From assembly GCA_934643825.1 (NCBI GenBank), contig CAKUCW010000043.1, positions 1 through 22,416 on the forward strand: a stretch of DNA of 22,416 bases. Direction: 5' to 3'. Both the position numbers and the translations under genes were made by a program. Each line of letters opens with the position of its first letter. The stretch's first letter is position 1. Shown one piece after another: positions 15,237-21,261 of this stretch. This DNA is from an uncultured Clostridia bacterium. Its GTDB lineage: Bacteria > Bacillota > Clostridia > Christensenellales > Aristaeellaceae. The notes beneath the pieces are model-generated. The model was not told the DNA's origin. It searched no databases and was given only the letters and a program-made list of their open reading frames with translations.

Positions 15237-15265
15237 ATTATAGCATGGTCATCTCCCCGGCGCAA
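15237..15265 (-). promoter_or_regulatory. Promoter of the toxin mRNA
   Basis: On the minus strand TTGCGC (15265-15260), a 17-bp spacer and a perfect TATAAT (15242-15237); the leader would be about 65 bases. It lies back to back with the promoter at 15273, only seven bases apart. Confidence 0.6.
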
Positions 15266-15272
15266 GGGTGAG

Positions 15273-15301
15273 TTGACCACCGGCGGCAATCGTGGTATAA
15301 T
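15273..15301 (+). promoter_or_regulatory. Strong rightward promoter of a structured RNA
   Basis: TTGACC (15273-15278), a 17-bp spacer and a perfect TATAAT (15296-15301). No good coding frame follows within 250 bases. Confidence 0.7.
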
Positions 15302-15307
15302 CCAATG

Positions 15308-15476
15308 GCTAGCACAGGGACAGACGATCACTGTTCCTGTTTCCCGGCGTAACGATCAGCGCCGGATGAATTGGACGTTGTGAACCGCTTACGGCAGGGG
15401 CGGCACAGCGTCCTTTTATTTTGCCCTGAGAGCAGCTTTCTCGACGGATGAAGGATTGGTCGTCCGTCCCTGTGCG
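15308..15476 (+). ncRNA. Putative structured non-coding RNA of unknown family
   Basis: About 170 bases directly after a near-consensus promoter. A 19-position closing stem joins 15312-15330 with 15457-15475 (17 Watson-Crick pairs, one G-U and one A/C). Inside are a CCGGCG/CGCCGG hairpin (15344-15365), a 10-bp GGACGTTGTG/CACAGCGTCC hairpin (15373-15413) and a small GAGA/TCTC hairpin (15428-15442), making a multi-branch structure. I cannot match it to a known family. It shares GACAGACGA with the antitoxin RNA. It could be a regulatory RNA of the toxin locus, a sponge or a phage-interference RNA. Confidence 0.55.
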
Positions 15477-15685
15477 ATGCATCCTAGGCGGCAAGGAACG
15501 GCTGACAGGGATAACAGAATGATTCTGAAACCAGATTCCTAAACAGCCCGCCCACAACCCCGAATTGACCCCCTGAGTGCGGGCTTTAGCCCCGAATCAG
15601 ATGCCTCGTTACGCGGCAATATTCACCCCCCGCCCCCGTCCCCGAAACCATCTCAGACAGGAAAAGCCGATTCCTGTTTTTTATT
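15477..15685. other. Non-coding stretch after the structured RNA
   Basis: No supported gene. It holds a short palindrome CAGAATGATTCTG, a GGCTG/CAGCC stem (15499-15547) and a GCCCGC/GCGGGC hairpin (about 15546-15584) followed by TTTAG, which may terminate the upstream RNA weakly. The motif GCCCCG/CCCCCG-rich sequence follows. Confidence 0.4.
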
Positions 15686-15963
15686 TTGGCATGGGGAGGG
15701 CGGTCAAAAAGCGAGCCGTGGTTTGTGGCGGCGGATGTGTGCCGGGCGTTGGGGCTGGGGAACAGCAGCATGCTGTATCGAAGCTGGACGAGGATGAAAA
15801 GGGTATCAGTTCAATTGATACCCTTGGAGGGGAGCAAAAGCTCGGAATTGTCAATGAACCCGGCTTATACGCGCTTGTTCTCAGCAGCCGCAAGCCCGAG
15901 GCGAAAGCCTTTAAACGCTGGATTACGCACGAGCAGGCATATCGCAGGACGAAACGCCTTTAA
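15686..15963 (+). pseudogene. Degraded BRO-N phage antirepressor fragment
   Basis: Two reading frames together spell a BRO-N domain: EPWFVAADVCRALGLGNSS in one frame, then SKLDEDEKGISSIDTLGG, KLGIVNEPGLYALVLSSRK and AKAFKRWITHE in the next. The switch lies around 15770-15785. The normal N-terminal strand region and the IRRTG-type end are missing, so this is a frameshifted, truncated gene. Antirepressors of this kind lift prophage repression; here the activity is probably lost. Confidence 0.7.
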
Positions 15964-15969
15964 GCGGCA

Positions 15970-16188
15970 GTCGCGTATCTGAACCTTGAGACCGTGGCGC
16001 GAGGGCTGGGGGTTACGCAGGAGAAGAACGGCGTTGAATATGTCCGCTGGGAAACGGTCAACAACTATCTGCGCGAGCTGAAATTTTCCCAACAAGTTGG
16101 GAAAGACATCTACATCCCCGAAAACATCTTTTACCGCCTTGCCTGTGCGGCGTGCGCAAACGCGAACGCTTCATTGATGGGCGGTTAA
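15970..16188 (+). pseudogene. Second antirepressor-like fragment
   Basis: The frame containing LNLETVARGLGVTQEKNGVE, VRWETVNNYL, QQVGKDIYIPENIFYRLA resembles the repeated N-terminal domain of phage antirepressors. It has no proper start and stops just after the helix that normally continues with a conserved Ala/Lys-rich segment. It directly follows the BRO-N fragment, so both may come from one damaged gene or from two. Confidence 0.6.
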
Positions 16189-16379
16189 AGTGTACATACA
16201 CCCCTTTGAAAGTTTTTTCGTACAACGCCGATTTTTTTAATCACTTCCGCTATACAGGTGAAGGATGTGTATATGCGGCATTGCCGGAGGAACCGCTACC
16301 GATGATGAGCGGGTGAAGTGTGCGCACAAGGGGAAGGCTTCACTGTACGCTGATTTCGGTCAGGGGTGGGGTCAGTGAC
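16189..16379. other. Non-coding right-end region with palindromes
   Basis: No gene seen. It contains GTGTA/TACAC (about 16191-16202), the perfect palindrome TGTGCGCACA (16319-16328), and a GTGAAG/CTTCAC stem (16313-16343). Such clustering of dyads next to the repeat array could mark a replication or regulatory site. Confidence 0.4.
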
Positions 16380-16491
16380 CTTTTTCGGAGGATTCGGAGG
16401 CTTATTTTTTCTTTTTCGGAGGCTTTTTCGGAGGATGTTTTCTAACAATATATAGAAAAACTGACTTTTTCGCCTTTTTCGGAGGATTTTC
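16380..16491 (-). repeat. Right array of CCTCCGAAAAAG repeats (inverted)
   Basis: On the minus strand copies start at 16485, 16434, 16422 and 16391 (exact), plus a short copy at 16400. Intervals of 51 and 12 bp from the outer end equal those of the left array. The outermost lies in the 27-bp exact inverted repeat of 8193-8219. An AT-rich stretch (16495-16533) follows. Confidence 0.8.
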
Positions 16492-16533
16492 TGTAAGCAA
16501 TTTTCAAATTATTTATATTTATATAATTAAATC

Positions 16534-16566
16534 TGACATCAATTTTGACAGCAACCAGCATTTTTC
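16534..16566 (+). repeat. Right 33-bp subterminal direct repeat
   Basis: Matches 8116-8148 at 31 of 33 positions, same orientation. The copy contains the TTTGACAGCAACCAGC core. Probably an integrase arm site. Confidence 0.65.
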
Positions 16567-16657
16567 CAGATTGGTTTTAATTTACTTACATGAACGGCAA
16601 TCCCTTGTATTGCTTGGTTTCTTTTGCTTTCGTTGGTCTTGATTTTCTCTAAATTCG

Positions 16658-16706
16658 ACATTCGCATTGTAGAGGTCAGCGGTTCGAATCCGCTATGCTC
16701 CACCAC
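16658..16706 (+). repeat. attR: 49-bp direct repeat
   Basis: Exact copy of 7995-8043. It carries only the 3' half of tRNA-Ala and so is not a tRNA gene. Confidence 0.93.
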
Positions 16707-16709
16707 CTC

Positions 16710-16748
16710 ATCACCTAGTTTTTGATACAAACTAGGTGATGATTTTTT
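16710..16748 (+). terminator. Native terminator of tRNA-Ala, displaced by the element
   Basis: A perfect 12-bp stem ATCACCTAGTTT/AAACTAGGTGAT with a 7-base loop, then a T run. It would have followed the tRNA directly before integration. Confidence 0.8.
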
Positions 16749-16755
16749 ATGCTTC

Positions 16756-16799
16756 AAAGGCTCAGATACCTTGCAGATACAGGGCTTCTGAGCCTTTTT
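16756..16799 (+). terminator. Second terminator hairpin downstream of attR
   Basis: AAAGGCTCAGA pairs with TCTGAGCCTTT (11 bp) followed by T residues. Confidence 0.6.
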
Positions 16800-17039
16800 C
16801 TATTTCAAGGGTGGGGTAATTTACTCCACTGGCGATGAGGTTTTTTGCCTTTTTTCCGATCAAAATGGTAAAATCATCATTTTCGCTTTACCCCATGACC
16901 GATACATTCACACACAAGAGCAGACAGTCACACACTCGCCCACACAGGAAAACGAAACGGCTCTTATTTGAATGATACTCCGTGTTTATGGCCTTTTCTG
17001 GGCTCATCTCCTATGATATCTCTATACTGTATACTGGAG
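16800..17039. other. Non-coding region upstream of a decayed regulator
   Basis: No gene is supported. It holds the left copy (16928-16953) of a 26-bp direct repeat whose other copy is at 17367-17392. Confidence 0.4.
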
Positions 17040-17392
17040 GTATTTTACGATAAGCTATGGCATCGCATTAGGCAGTGCGGAGTATCGATGGACAATTTTC
17101 TAAAACAGCGGGAGTTTCTAATCAAGCTTTCAAAGATATGTCGAATGGCAAATGTGTGCAAATGGAAACGCTCTGTAGAATATGCACACTACTCAACTGT
17201 TCCTTCGACGACATTATTTCTTTCGAAGGTGAAGATTCTCCCCTTGTTCCTCTTCCTGAAACTGAATGGGAGTACCCATACGTTAATCATTCTCGGTCAA
17301 TACAATTTTTGTGATGTATTTTTCATGCAGAGGTGTTCTCTGGATCTCTTGTACAATAACACACAATCACACACTCGCCCACACAGGAAAAC
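16928..17392 (+). repeat. 26-bp direct repeats flanking the decayed regulator
   Basis: The two copies, 16928-16953 and 17367-17392, are identical over 26 bases and remain similar for five more. Key core: CACTCGCCCACACAGG. They could be the scar of an insertion or a duplication. Confidence 0.6.
17040..17314 (+). pseudogene. Frameshifted XRE-type helix-turn-helix regulator
   Basis: One frame gives FYDKLWHRIRQCGVSMDNFLK, the first helices of a small Cro/CI-type regulator; the next frame continues KTAGVSNQAFKDMSNGKC, METLCRICTLLNCSFDDIISFEGED, the recognition helix and end. The frame change lies in ATTTTCTAAAAC near 17095-17106. CTGGAGG precedes it but no ATG is found at the expected place. Intact family members are about 65-80 residues. 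The gene is most likely inactive. Confidence 0.6.
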
Positions 17393-17414
17393 AAAACTCA
17401 GAGCAGCAAATATG

Positions 17415-17446
17415 AAAAAGGAACTCCCATTCCGGAAGTTCCCTTT
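17415..17446 (-). terminator. Terminator of the flavin reductase gene
   Basis: AAAGGAACT and AGTTCCCTTT form a stem with one bulge; on the minus strand CTTTTTC follows. About 90 bases after the stop at 17535. Confidence 0.6.
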
Positions 17447-17534
17447 CGTTATTCCTGCTTATTTCTGCACAAAGTGGACCACGAAGCAGCGCGCTCATGA
17501 TCAGGCGCCTATTAAAGCAGCACTTCACCCGGCA

Positions 17535-19379
17535 TCACTTACCGAGATAGGCTGCGGCGTTCTCGCCGGCAAAACGGCCCGTATTCACCGAATAGCCCAT
17601 CGTATTGCCCGGCAGCAGGAACATGTAGCTGTCGCCGTAGATCGTGCAAGAATCCGTACCAGCACTGTACAGGCCCGGGATCACCTCACCCGCCTGCGTC
17701 AAAACCTCGAGCTCTGAATTGATTTTGATGCCGCCCAGCGTGCCATAAGAGGACGGGAAGTAGCTCGCCGCATAGAACGGGCCCTCGTCGATCGGCTTGA
17801 GGAACTGCGCATCCTTGCCCAGCGGATCCTTGCCGGAGGCGCAGATCTCGTTATACGCTGCCACAGTATTGAGCAGGTTTTCCCTGTTGATGCCCATCTT
17901 GTCAGCCAGTTCCTCCACGGTGTCCGCCTTCACGATCGCCGTGTAACCGCTGTTGATGGCGTTTTCCAGGTTGGCGTCGAAGTTGCTGAAGTCGCTGACC
18001 ATGCTGACGCGGCTGGTGAAGGGCACACTATTGACCTCGACATATTCGTTCTTGATCGACTCATCCAGGATCATGAAGCCCTGGTTGTTCTTCTGCTGCG
18101 CCAGCGCGTTGCCGCAGTAGGTGGTGTTCTCCACATGCTCCTCATTGAAGAAGCGCTCGCCGTTGAGGTTCACAAGCAGGTTCGGCTGCTTCATGATCAA
18201 GCACACGTCGGAGCCAGCGCGACCAACGCTCCCCGGACGGAAAATATCGAAGATCATCTCGATATTGAAGTCGCTCCTGCCGGCGCCGACGGCCCAGGCC
18301 ATGTCGATACCGTCGCCATCGTGGCCCGGCAGGCGCATACCAAAGAAGTCCTCGCCATAGGTGTAGCCGAGCTCCTCCTGAATACGCTCCACGTTGTCGC
18401 CGAAGCCACCGGTCGCGATGATGGCCGCGCTACAAGCCACGTCGTATTCCACCGTGCCATCCGTCGTCCTCGCCGTGACGCCGCAGACCTTGCCCTCGGC
18501 ATCCAGCTTCACGGCCGTGGCCGGCGTATCCAGATAGATCTCTACGCCCAGCGCCTCCGCGCGTTCGGTGAGCCTGCGCATCATGGTCGCGGCCTGGCCG
18601 CCACCCTTGGTTCCATCATCCGATTTGACAATGTGCCAGGAGGGATAGGACTTGGTGAAATAGCGCGCCGCTTCCTCAAACTCGACCCCCATATTCTCGA
18701 TCCATTCCAGGGTCTCGTTGCTGCGCTCGAAGTATTCGCGCACGAGCACGCCATCCGTACGGAAATGCGTGTACTCCATAAACATCTCGTACGCCTCGTC
18801 CACATCCATCATCTCTCCCTGCGCTTCCTGAACATGCGTTCCGATCGCAAGGATGCCCATGCCTCTCGCCGCAGCGCCGCCGGTCGCGCTCATCTTTTCA
18901 AACAGCACGACCTTCACGCCCCGCTCCGCCGCCGCAACGGCTGCCGTCACGCCGGCAGGGCCACCGCCGATGACGACAAATTCCGTCTCCAGCGTCTTGA
19001 CCTCGGCCTGCGCCTGGGGCGCCTCCGGGGCAGCAGCAGCCATTCTGAATGCCTCCACATCGCATCCGGCCTGCGTCAGGCAGTCCTCCACAGCAAGCAG
19101 CAGCGCATTGGAAGAGAACGTCGCGCCCGCCACCACATCGACATTCAGCGACTGATTCTCCACCACTTCGGCGATCAGCTTTTCTATTGCCACATCGCCA
19201 ATGCCAGCCGTCTCGCTGCTCTCCTGCACCTCGATGGCCGTGATCTGTCCCTCCGTGATCGTCGCGACAATCTTCACATCGCCATTAAGTCCGGCTGCGG
19301 ACGCCGTATACGTCTCAGCCATTGCCGACGCGCCCCACACAAGCATCAGGACAGCAAACAAAGCCAGAACCCTCTTCAT
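17535..19379 (-). CDS. Exported FMN/FAD flavin reductase (fumarate reductase-like)
   Basis: A 614-residue exported flavoprotein. Signal peptide at 1-21 (cut near SAMA-ET); FMN-binding domain at about 25-105 with D81-VVAGAT87, where ApbE-type enzymes attach FMN covalently to the Thr; an Ala/Pro linker (about 113-128); then an FAD_binding_2 domain with VVIGGGPAG (135-143), TGGAAARGMG, and IATGGFGDN, ending with LLPGNTMGYSVNTGRFAGENAA. This is the architecture of extracellular fumarate, urocanate and related respiratory reductases. The Arg that acts in fumarate reductase (in the TRD motif after RFVNE) is not evident: the matching region reads RFFNEEHVENTTYCGN, so another substrate is likely. GAGGAGGAG precedes the ATG. 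It has its own MerR-type promoter. Confidence 0.88.
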   Translation of the reverse strand: MKRVLALFAVLMLVWGASAMAETYTASAAGLNGDVKIVATITEGQITAIEVQESSETAGIGDVAIEKLIAEVVENQSLNVDVVAGATFSSNALLLAVEDCLTQAGCDVEAFRMAAAAPEAPQAQAEVKTLETEFVVIGGGPAGVTAAVAAAERGVKVVLFEKMSATGGAAARGMGILAIGTHVQEAQGEMMDVDEAYEMFMEYTHFRTDGVLVREYFERSNETLEWIENMGVEFEEAARYFTKSYPSWHIVKSDDGTKGGGQAATMMRRLTERAEALGVEIYLDTPATAVKLDAEGKVCGVTARTTDGTVEYDVACSAAIIATGGFGDNVERIQEELGYTYGEDFFGMRLPGHDGDGIDMAWAVGAGRSDFNIEMIFDIFRPGSVGRAGSDVCLIMKQPNLLVNLNGERFFNEEHVENTTYCGNALAQQKNNQGFMILDESIKNEYVEVNSVPFTSRVSMVSDFSNFDANLENAINSGYTAIVKADTVEELADKMGINRENLLNTVAAYNEICASGKDPLGKDAQFLKPIDEGPFYAASYFPSSYGTLGGIKINSELEVLTQAGEVIPGLYSAGTDSCTIYGDSYMFLLPGNTMGYSVNTGRFAGENAAAYLGK

Positions 19380-19426
19380 ACCTTCTCCTCCTCATTTCGT
19401 CGAAGTGTTTTTTCGGTTCTGGCTGT

Positions 19427-19457
19427 ATTATATATTCTACAGTTACTGTAGAAGCAA
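19427..19457 (-). promoter_or_regulatory. MerR-type promoter with a perfect dyad in a 19-bp spacer
   Basis: On the minus strand TTGCTT (19457-19452), a 19-bp spacer and a perfect TATAAT (19432-19427). TTCTACAGTAACTGTAGAA (19453-19435) is an exact 9+1+9 palindrome covering the spacer. Overlong spacers with a central dyad are the hallmark of promoters activated by MerR-family proteins, which untwist the DNA. Confidence 0.85.
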
Positions 19458-19463
19458 GACTCT

Positions 19464-20264
19464 TCAGACAGGATTTGCCCAGATTCTGTAAAATTTTTCG
19501 CGAACACCGTCCTTCATGTGGGTGTGAAAGATTTTGCTGGTGATCCGGATTTCCTTCCATCCGCTCCTTTTTGTAACGCGCTCGCAGATCGAGCGAATAT
19601 CCTCCTCGTCAAGTCCATAACGCTCCTTCCCGATGACCGGCACGATGGCGCCGAGCGACCGGACACCCGGCATGCGCTCCGCCCGCTCGAGCATCGGCAG
19701 ATGCATCTGCTCGGCAAAGGTCCGCCGAATGGCAAACCCCGTCCTTTGGGACAGGATCTGCCCGTCCGAAACCATCCAGACCGTGCAGATATTTACCATC
19801 GGCGCAGCATCGATCCACTTCGCCAGCTGGACTTCCTCCTCCCGGGAGCTTCCAAAGAGAGGCTCCAGTGCCAGCAGGCAGTATTCCGGCGTCGTCGTCT
19901 CCGTCAAATCCGCATGCACTTCGATGTGCCGAAGCACCTCGCCATGCTCCTGAAGATAGCGTGCCAGCACGGCATAGTATTCCGCCTTCTTTTGGGCTTC
20001 CCTGACCTTGTCGAGCATGAAGCGGCCCGTTTCCTCCACGCTTTGATCGTTGTCATAGTGAAAGTATTCCCGCGTTTCCTCCATGCTGACGCCAAGCGAA
20101 CGCATGTAGCGCAGGAACATCAGCCCGTTCAAATCCCTCTCAGAATACTTTCTTCGCCCACTCTGGGTATACTGAGGCGCAATCAGGCCAATCTGCTCAT
20201 AATACCGCAAACCGCTTGGGGTCATACCGAACAGGCGTGACACCTGTGAAATATCATATCCCAT
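19464..20264 (-). CDS. MerR-family transcriptional activator of the reductase gene
   Basis: A 267-residue regulator. The N-terminal winged HTH (1-70) shows ISQVSRLFGMTPSGLRYYEQ, then GRRKYSERDLNGLMFLRYMRSLGVSMEE. A dimerisation helix follows (about 78-115), and the last 150 residues look like an effector-binding domain similar to GyrI/BmrR types. It lies directly upstream of the reductase gene, seven bases before the MerR-type promoter, so it probably activates the reductase on sensing its substrate or a related compound. The start at 20264 was chosen for GAGGGG upstream and for the conserved HTH start; the open frame extends 40 codons further without family similarity. Confidence 0.88.
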   Translation of the reverse strand: MGYDISQVSRLFGMTPSGLRYYEQIGLIAPQYTQSGRRKYSERDLNGLMFLRYMRSLGVSMEETREYFHYDNDQSVEETGRFMLDKVREAQKKAEYYAVLARYLQEHGEVLRHIEVHADLTETTTPEYCLLALEPLFGSSREEEVQLAKWIDAAPMVNICTVWMVSDGQILSQRTGFAIRRTFAEQMHLPMLERAERMPGVRSLGAIVPVIGKERYGLDEEDIRSICERVTKRSGWKEIRITSKIFHTHMKDGVREKFYRIWANPV

Positions 20265-20446
20265 AGATTCGTTCCCCTCGATAAAAACGGGACTGTACAG
20301 CACAATTGTTCTTTTCTTGTGTATTCGTCGAGAGCAGGGCATTTCCTGCCTTGTCTGATAGAATAACACTTTTGGAAATATCAAGCTGATCCAATGCCGA
20401 CTTTGGGTTTTGCAAGTTTTCTTTTCTGACCGTCACTGATTCTACT
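20265..20446. other. Region upstream of the MerR gene
   Basis: No intact gene. The minus strand stays partly open, but no recognisable domain is seen; it may be the decayed C-terminal part of the PIN gene upstream. Confidence 0.35.
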
Positions 20447-20527
20447 TTAGAAACACACCCTATATGGCACACGATCCGCCAGTACATCCAATATGATATC
20501 GGTATCCAGCAGCGCTTTCATGGCCAT
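20447..20527 (-). pseudogene. Truncated PIN-domain toxin remnant
   Basis: A frame of 26 codons reading MAMKALLDTDIILDVLADR, then a stop after PYRVCF. This is the classic first strand of VapC/PIN ribonucleases with the first catalytic Asp (LLDTD), followed by ILDVLADR. Intact PIN toxins have about 130 residues, so only the N-terminus remains. It starts six bases after the stop of a possible antitoxin, the normal operon order. Confidence 0.6.
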
Positions 20528-20533
20528 GCAGCA

Positions 20534-20713
20534 TCATTCCCCCGAATTGTACTTTTCAGTTCGGGCTTCTCTAACATTCACATCGGAGTAACTGTTTTTC
20601 AATACGCCTCGCAGAGAATCGGTCAGATAGCGGATACTGGCCTCCTCGGAAACCAATCTTGCAACACGCTTTAGTATTTGCTGTGACGGGCATTCTCTCT
20701 GTCTTTGCTTTTT
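20534..20713 (-). pseudogene. Possible antitoxin remnant upstream of the PIN fragment
   Basis: An open frame without an initiating ATG whose end reads RVARLVSEEASIRYLTDSL, then LKNSYSDVNVREARTEKY. The charged REARTEKY end resembles C-termini of antitoxins encoded before PIN toxins. The family could not be fixed. Confidence 0.35.
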
Positions 20714-20893
20714 TCAGATAAATGATAGTTCTTTCGTTTCCTCGTAGCAGTAAACCTTGCTTCTTCACCCTCGATGAACATGCGCTGCCAGGCACACCAA
20801 ATAACCGGCAGCCGGGATAGATTGGATTGCTTTTTCAAAACAACGCCTCCTTATTGATTTGCACGTTAGTTTGCTCTAACCACATGATTTTTG
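20714..20893. other. Non-coding stretch
   Basis: No gene supported. Frame remnants of the toxin-antitoxin locus may continue here. Confidence 0.3.
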
Positions 20894-20912
20894 AAAAGCC
20901 GCCGAAGCGGCA
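20894..20912 (-). terminator. Terminator of the HMA gene
   Basis: On the minus strand GCCGC-TTCG-GCGGC is a tight hairpin with a stable tetraloop, followed by TTTTC; it lies 20 bases after the stop. Confidence 0.7.
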
Positions 20913-20928
20913 ATTCGGAATTCCGTAT

Positions 20929-21186
20929 TTACTTTTTCAGAAACGAGAACAGCCCTTTCTTTTCATACGGCACTGCATGGATTTCCCCCGCCGTATAGCC
21001 CGTTGCGTCAATGGCGGCACGCAGGGCGTTTTCGTCCAGCGGCTCTTTAGAGAGAATCACTGTTTCCCCTTTCGCATGAGAGGACGAAACCTTTTCCACC
21101 GAAAATGCGCGGCGAATCATGTCGTTGACGTGCGCCTCGCACATGGAGCATGCCATGCCGGAAACCTTGACCGTTGTTTGAATCAT
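20929..21186 (-). CDS. Heavy-metal-associated (HMA) domain protein
   Basis: An 85-residue CopZ-like metallochaperone fold. The metal loop is GMACSMCEAHV with C13 and C16. The following helix contains VNDMIRRAF, and the end has GYTAGEIHAVPYEKKGLFSFL. Such proteins bind copper or similar ions in the cytoplasm and hand them to ATPases or regulators. No metal ATPase is in the window. AAGG precedes the ATG. The C-terminal LFSFLKK tail is unusual for pure chaperones and may contact a partner. Confidence 0.85.
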   Translation of the reverse strand: MIQTTVKVSGMACSMCEAHVNDMIRRAFSVEKVSSSHAKGETVILSKEPLDENALRAAIDATGYTAGEIHAVPYEKKGLFSFLKK

Positions 21187-21261
21187 ATGGATGCCTTCTT
21201 TCTAAATCATAAGTTTTCAACCCGTGTATAACCACGCCGCAGGCGCACAGGCAGAAATCAT

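Larger units (their letters stand above)
7995..16706. mobile_element. tRNA-Ala-integrated satellite-like element
   Basis: The element is delimited by a perfect 49-bp direct repeat of the 3' end of tRNA-Ala (7995-8043 and 16658-16706). The excised circle would be 8,663 bp. It carries its own tyrosine integrase, XRE repressor, excisionase-like protein, primase and helicase-like replication genes, a nuclease, an ArpU-like regulator and an accessory region. No structural phage gene, terminase, relaxase or conjugation gene is seen. Gene order (int and repressor leftward, xis-primase-replicase rightward) matches Gram-positive phage-inducible islands. Alternatives are a decayed prophage or a small mobilisable element. 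Confidence 0.85.

Noticed and set aside
15308..15476. Retron-type RNA or 6S RNA
   Set aside because: No reverse transcriptase is encoded anywhere in the element, and the multi-branch fold does not have the single long rod with a central bubble of 6S RNA.
15309..15557. Leftward open frame of 82 codons over the structured RNA
   Set aside because: No ribosome binding site or family signature, and the region is better explained by long-range RNA pairing behind a strong opposite promoter.
16380..16491. CRISPR array
   Set aside because: The repeats are only 12 bp, unevenly spaced, mirrored at the other element end and without cas genes.
16658..16706. Second tRNA gene
   Set aside because: Only the 3' half from the anticodon stem onward is present; it is attR, not a gene.
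16968..17717. Rightward open frame of 249 codons
   Set aside because: It joins part of the decayed XRE gene to antisense of the reductase end; its middle is out of frame with the HTH remainder.
18135..19451. Rightward open frame of 438 codons over the flavin reductase
   Set aside because: Antisense shadow, His/Arg-rich, and it runs through the MerR-type promoter.
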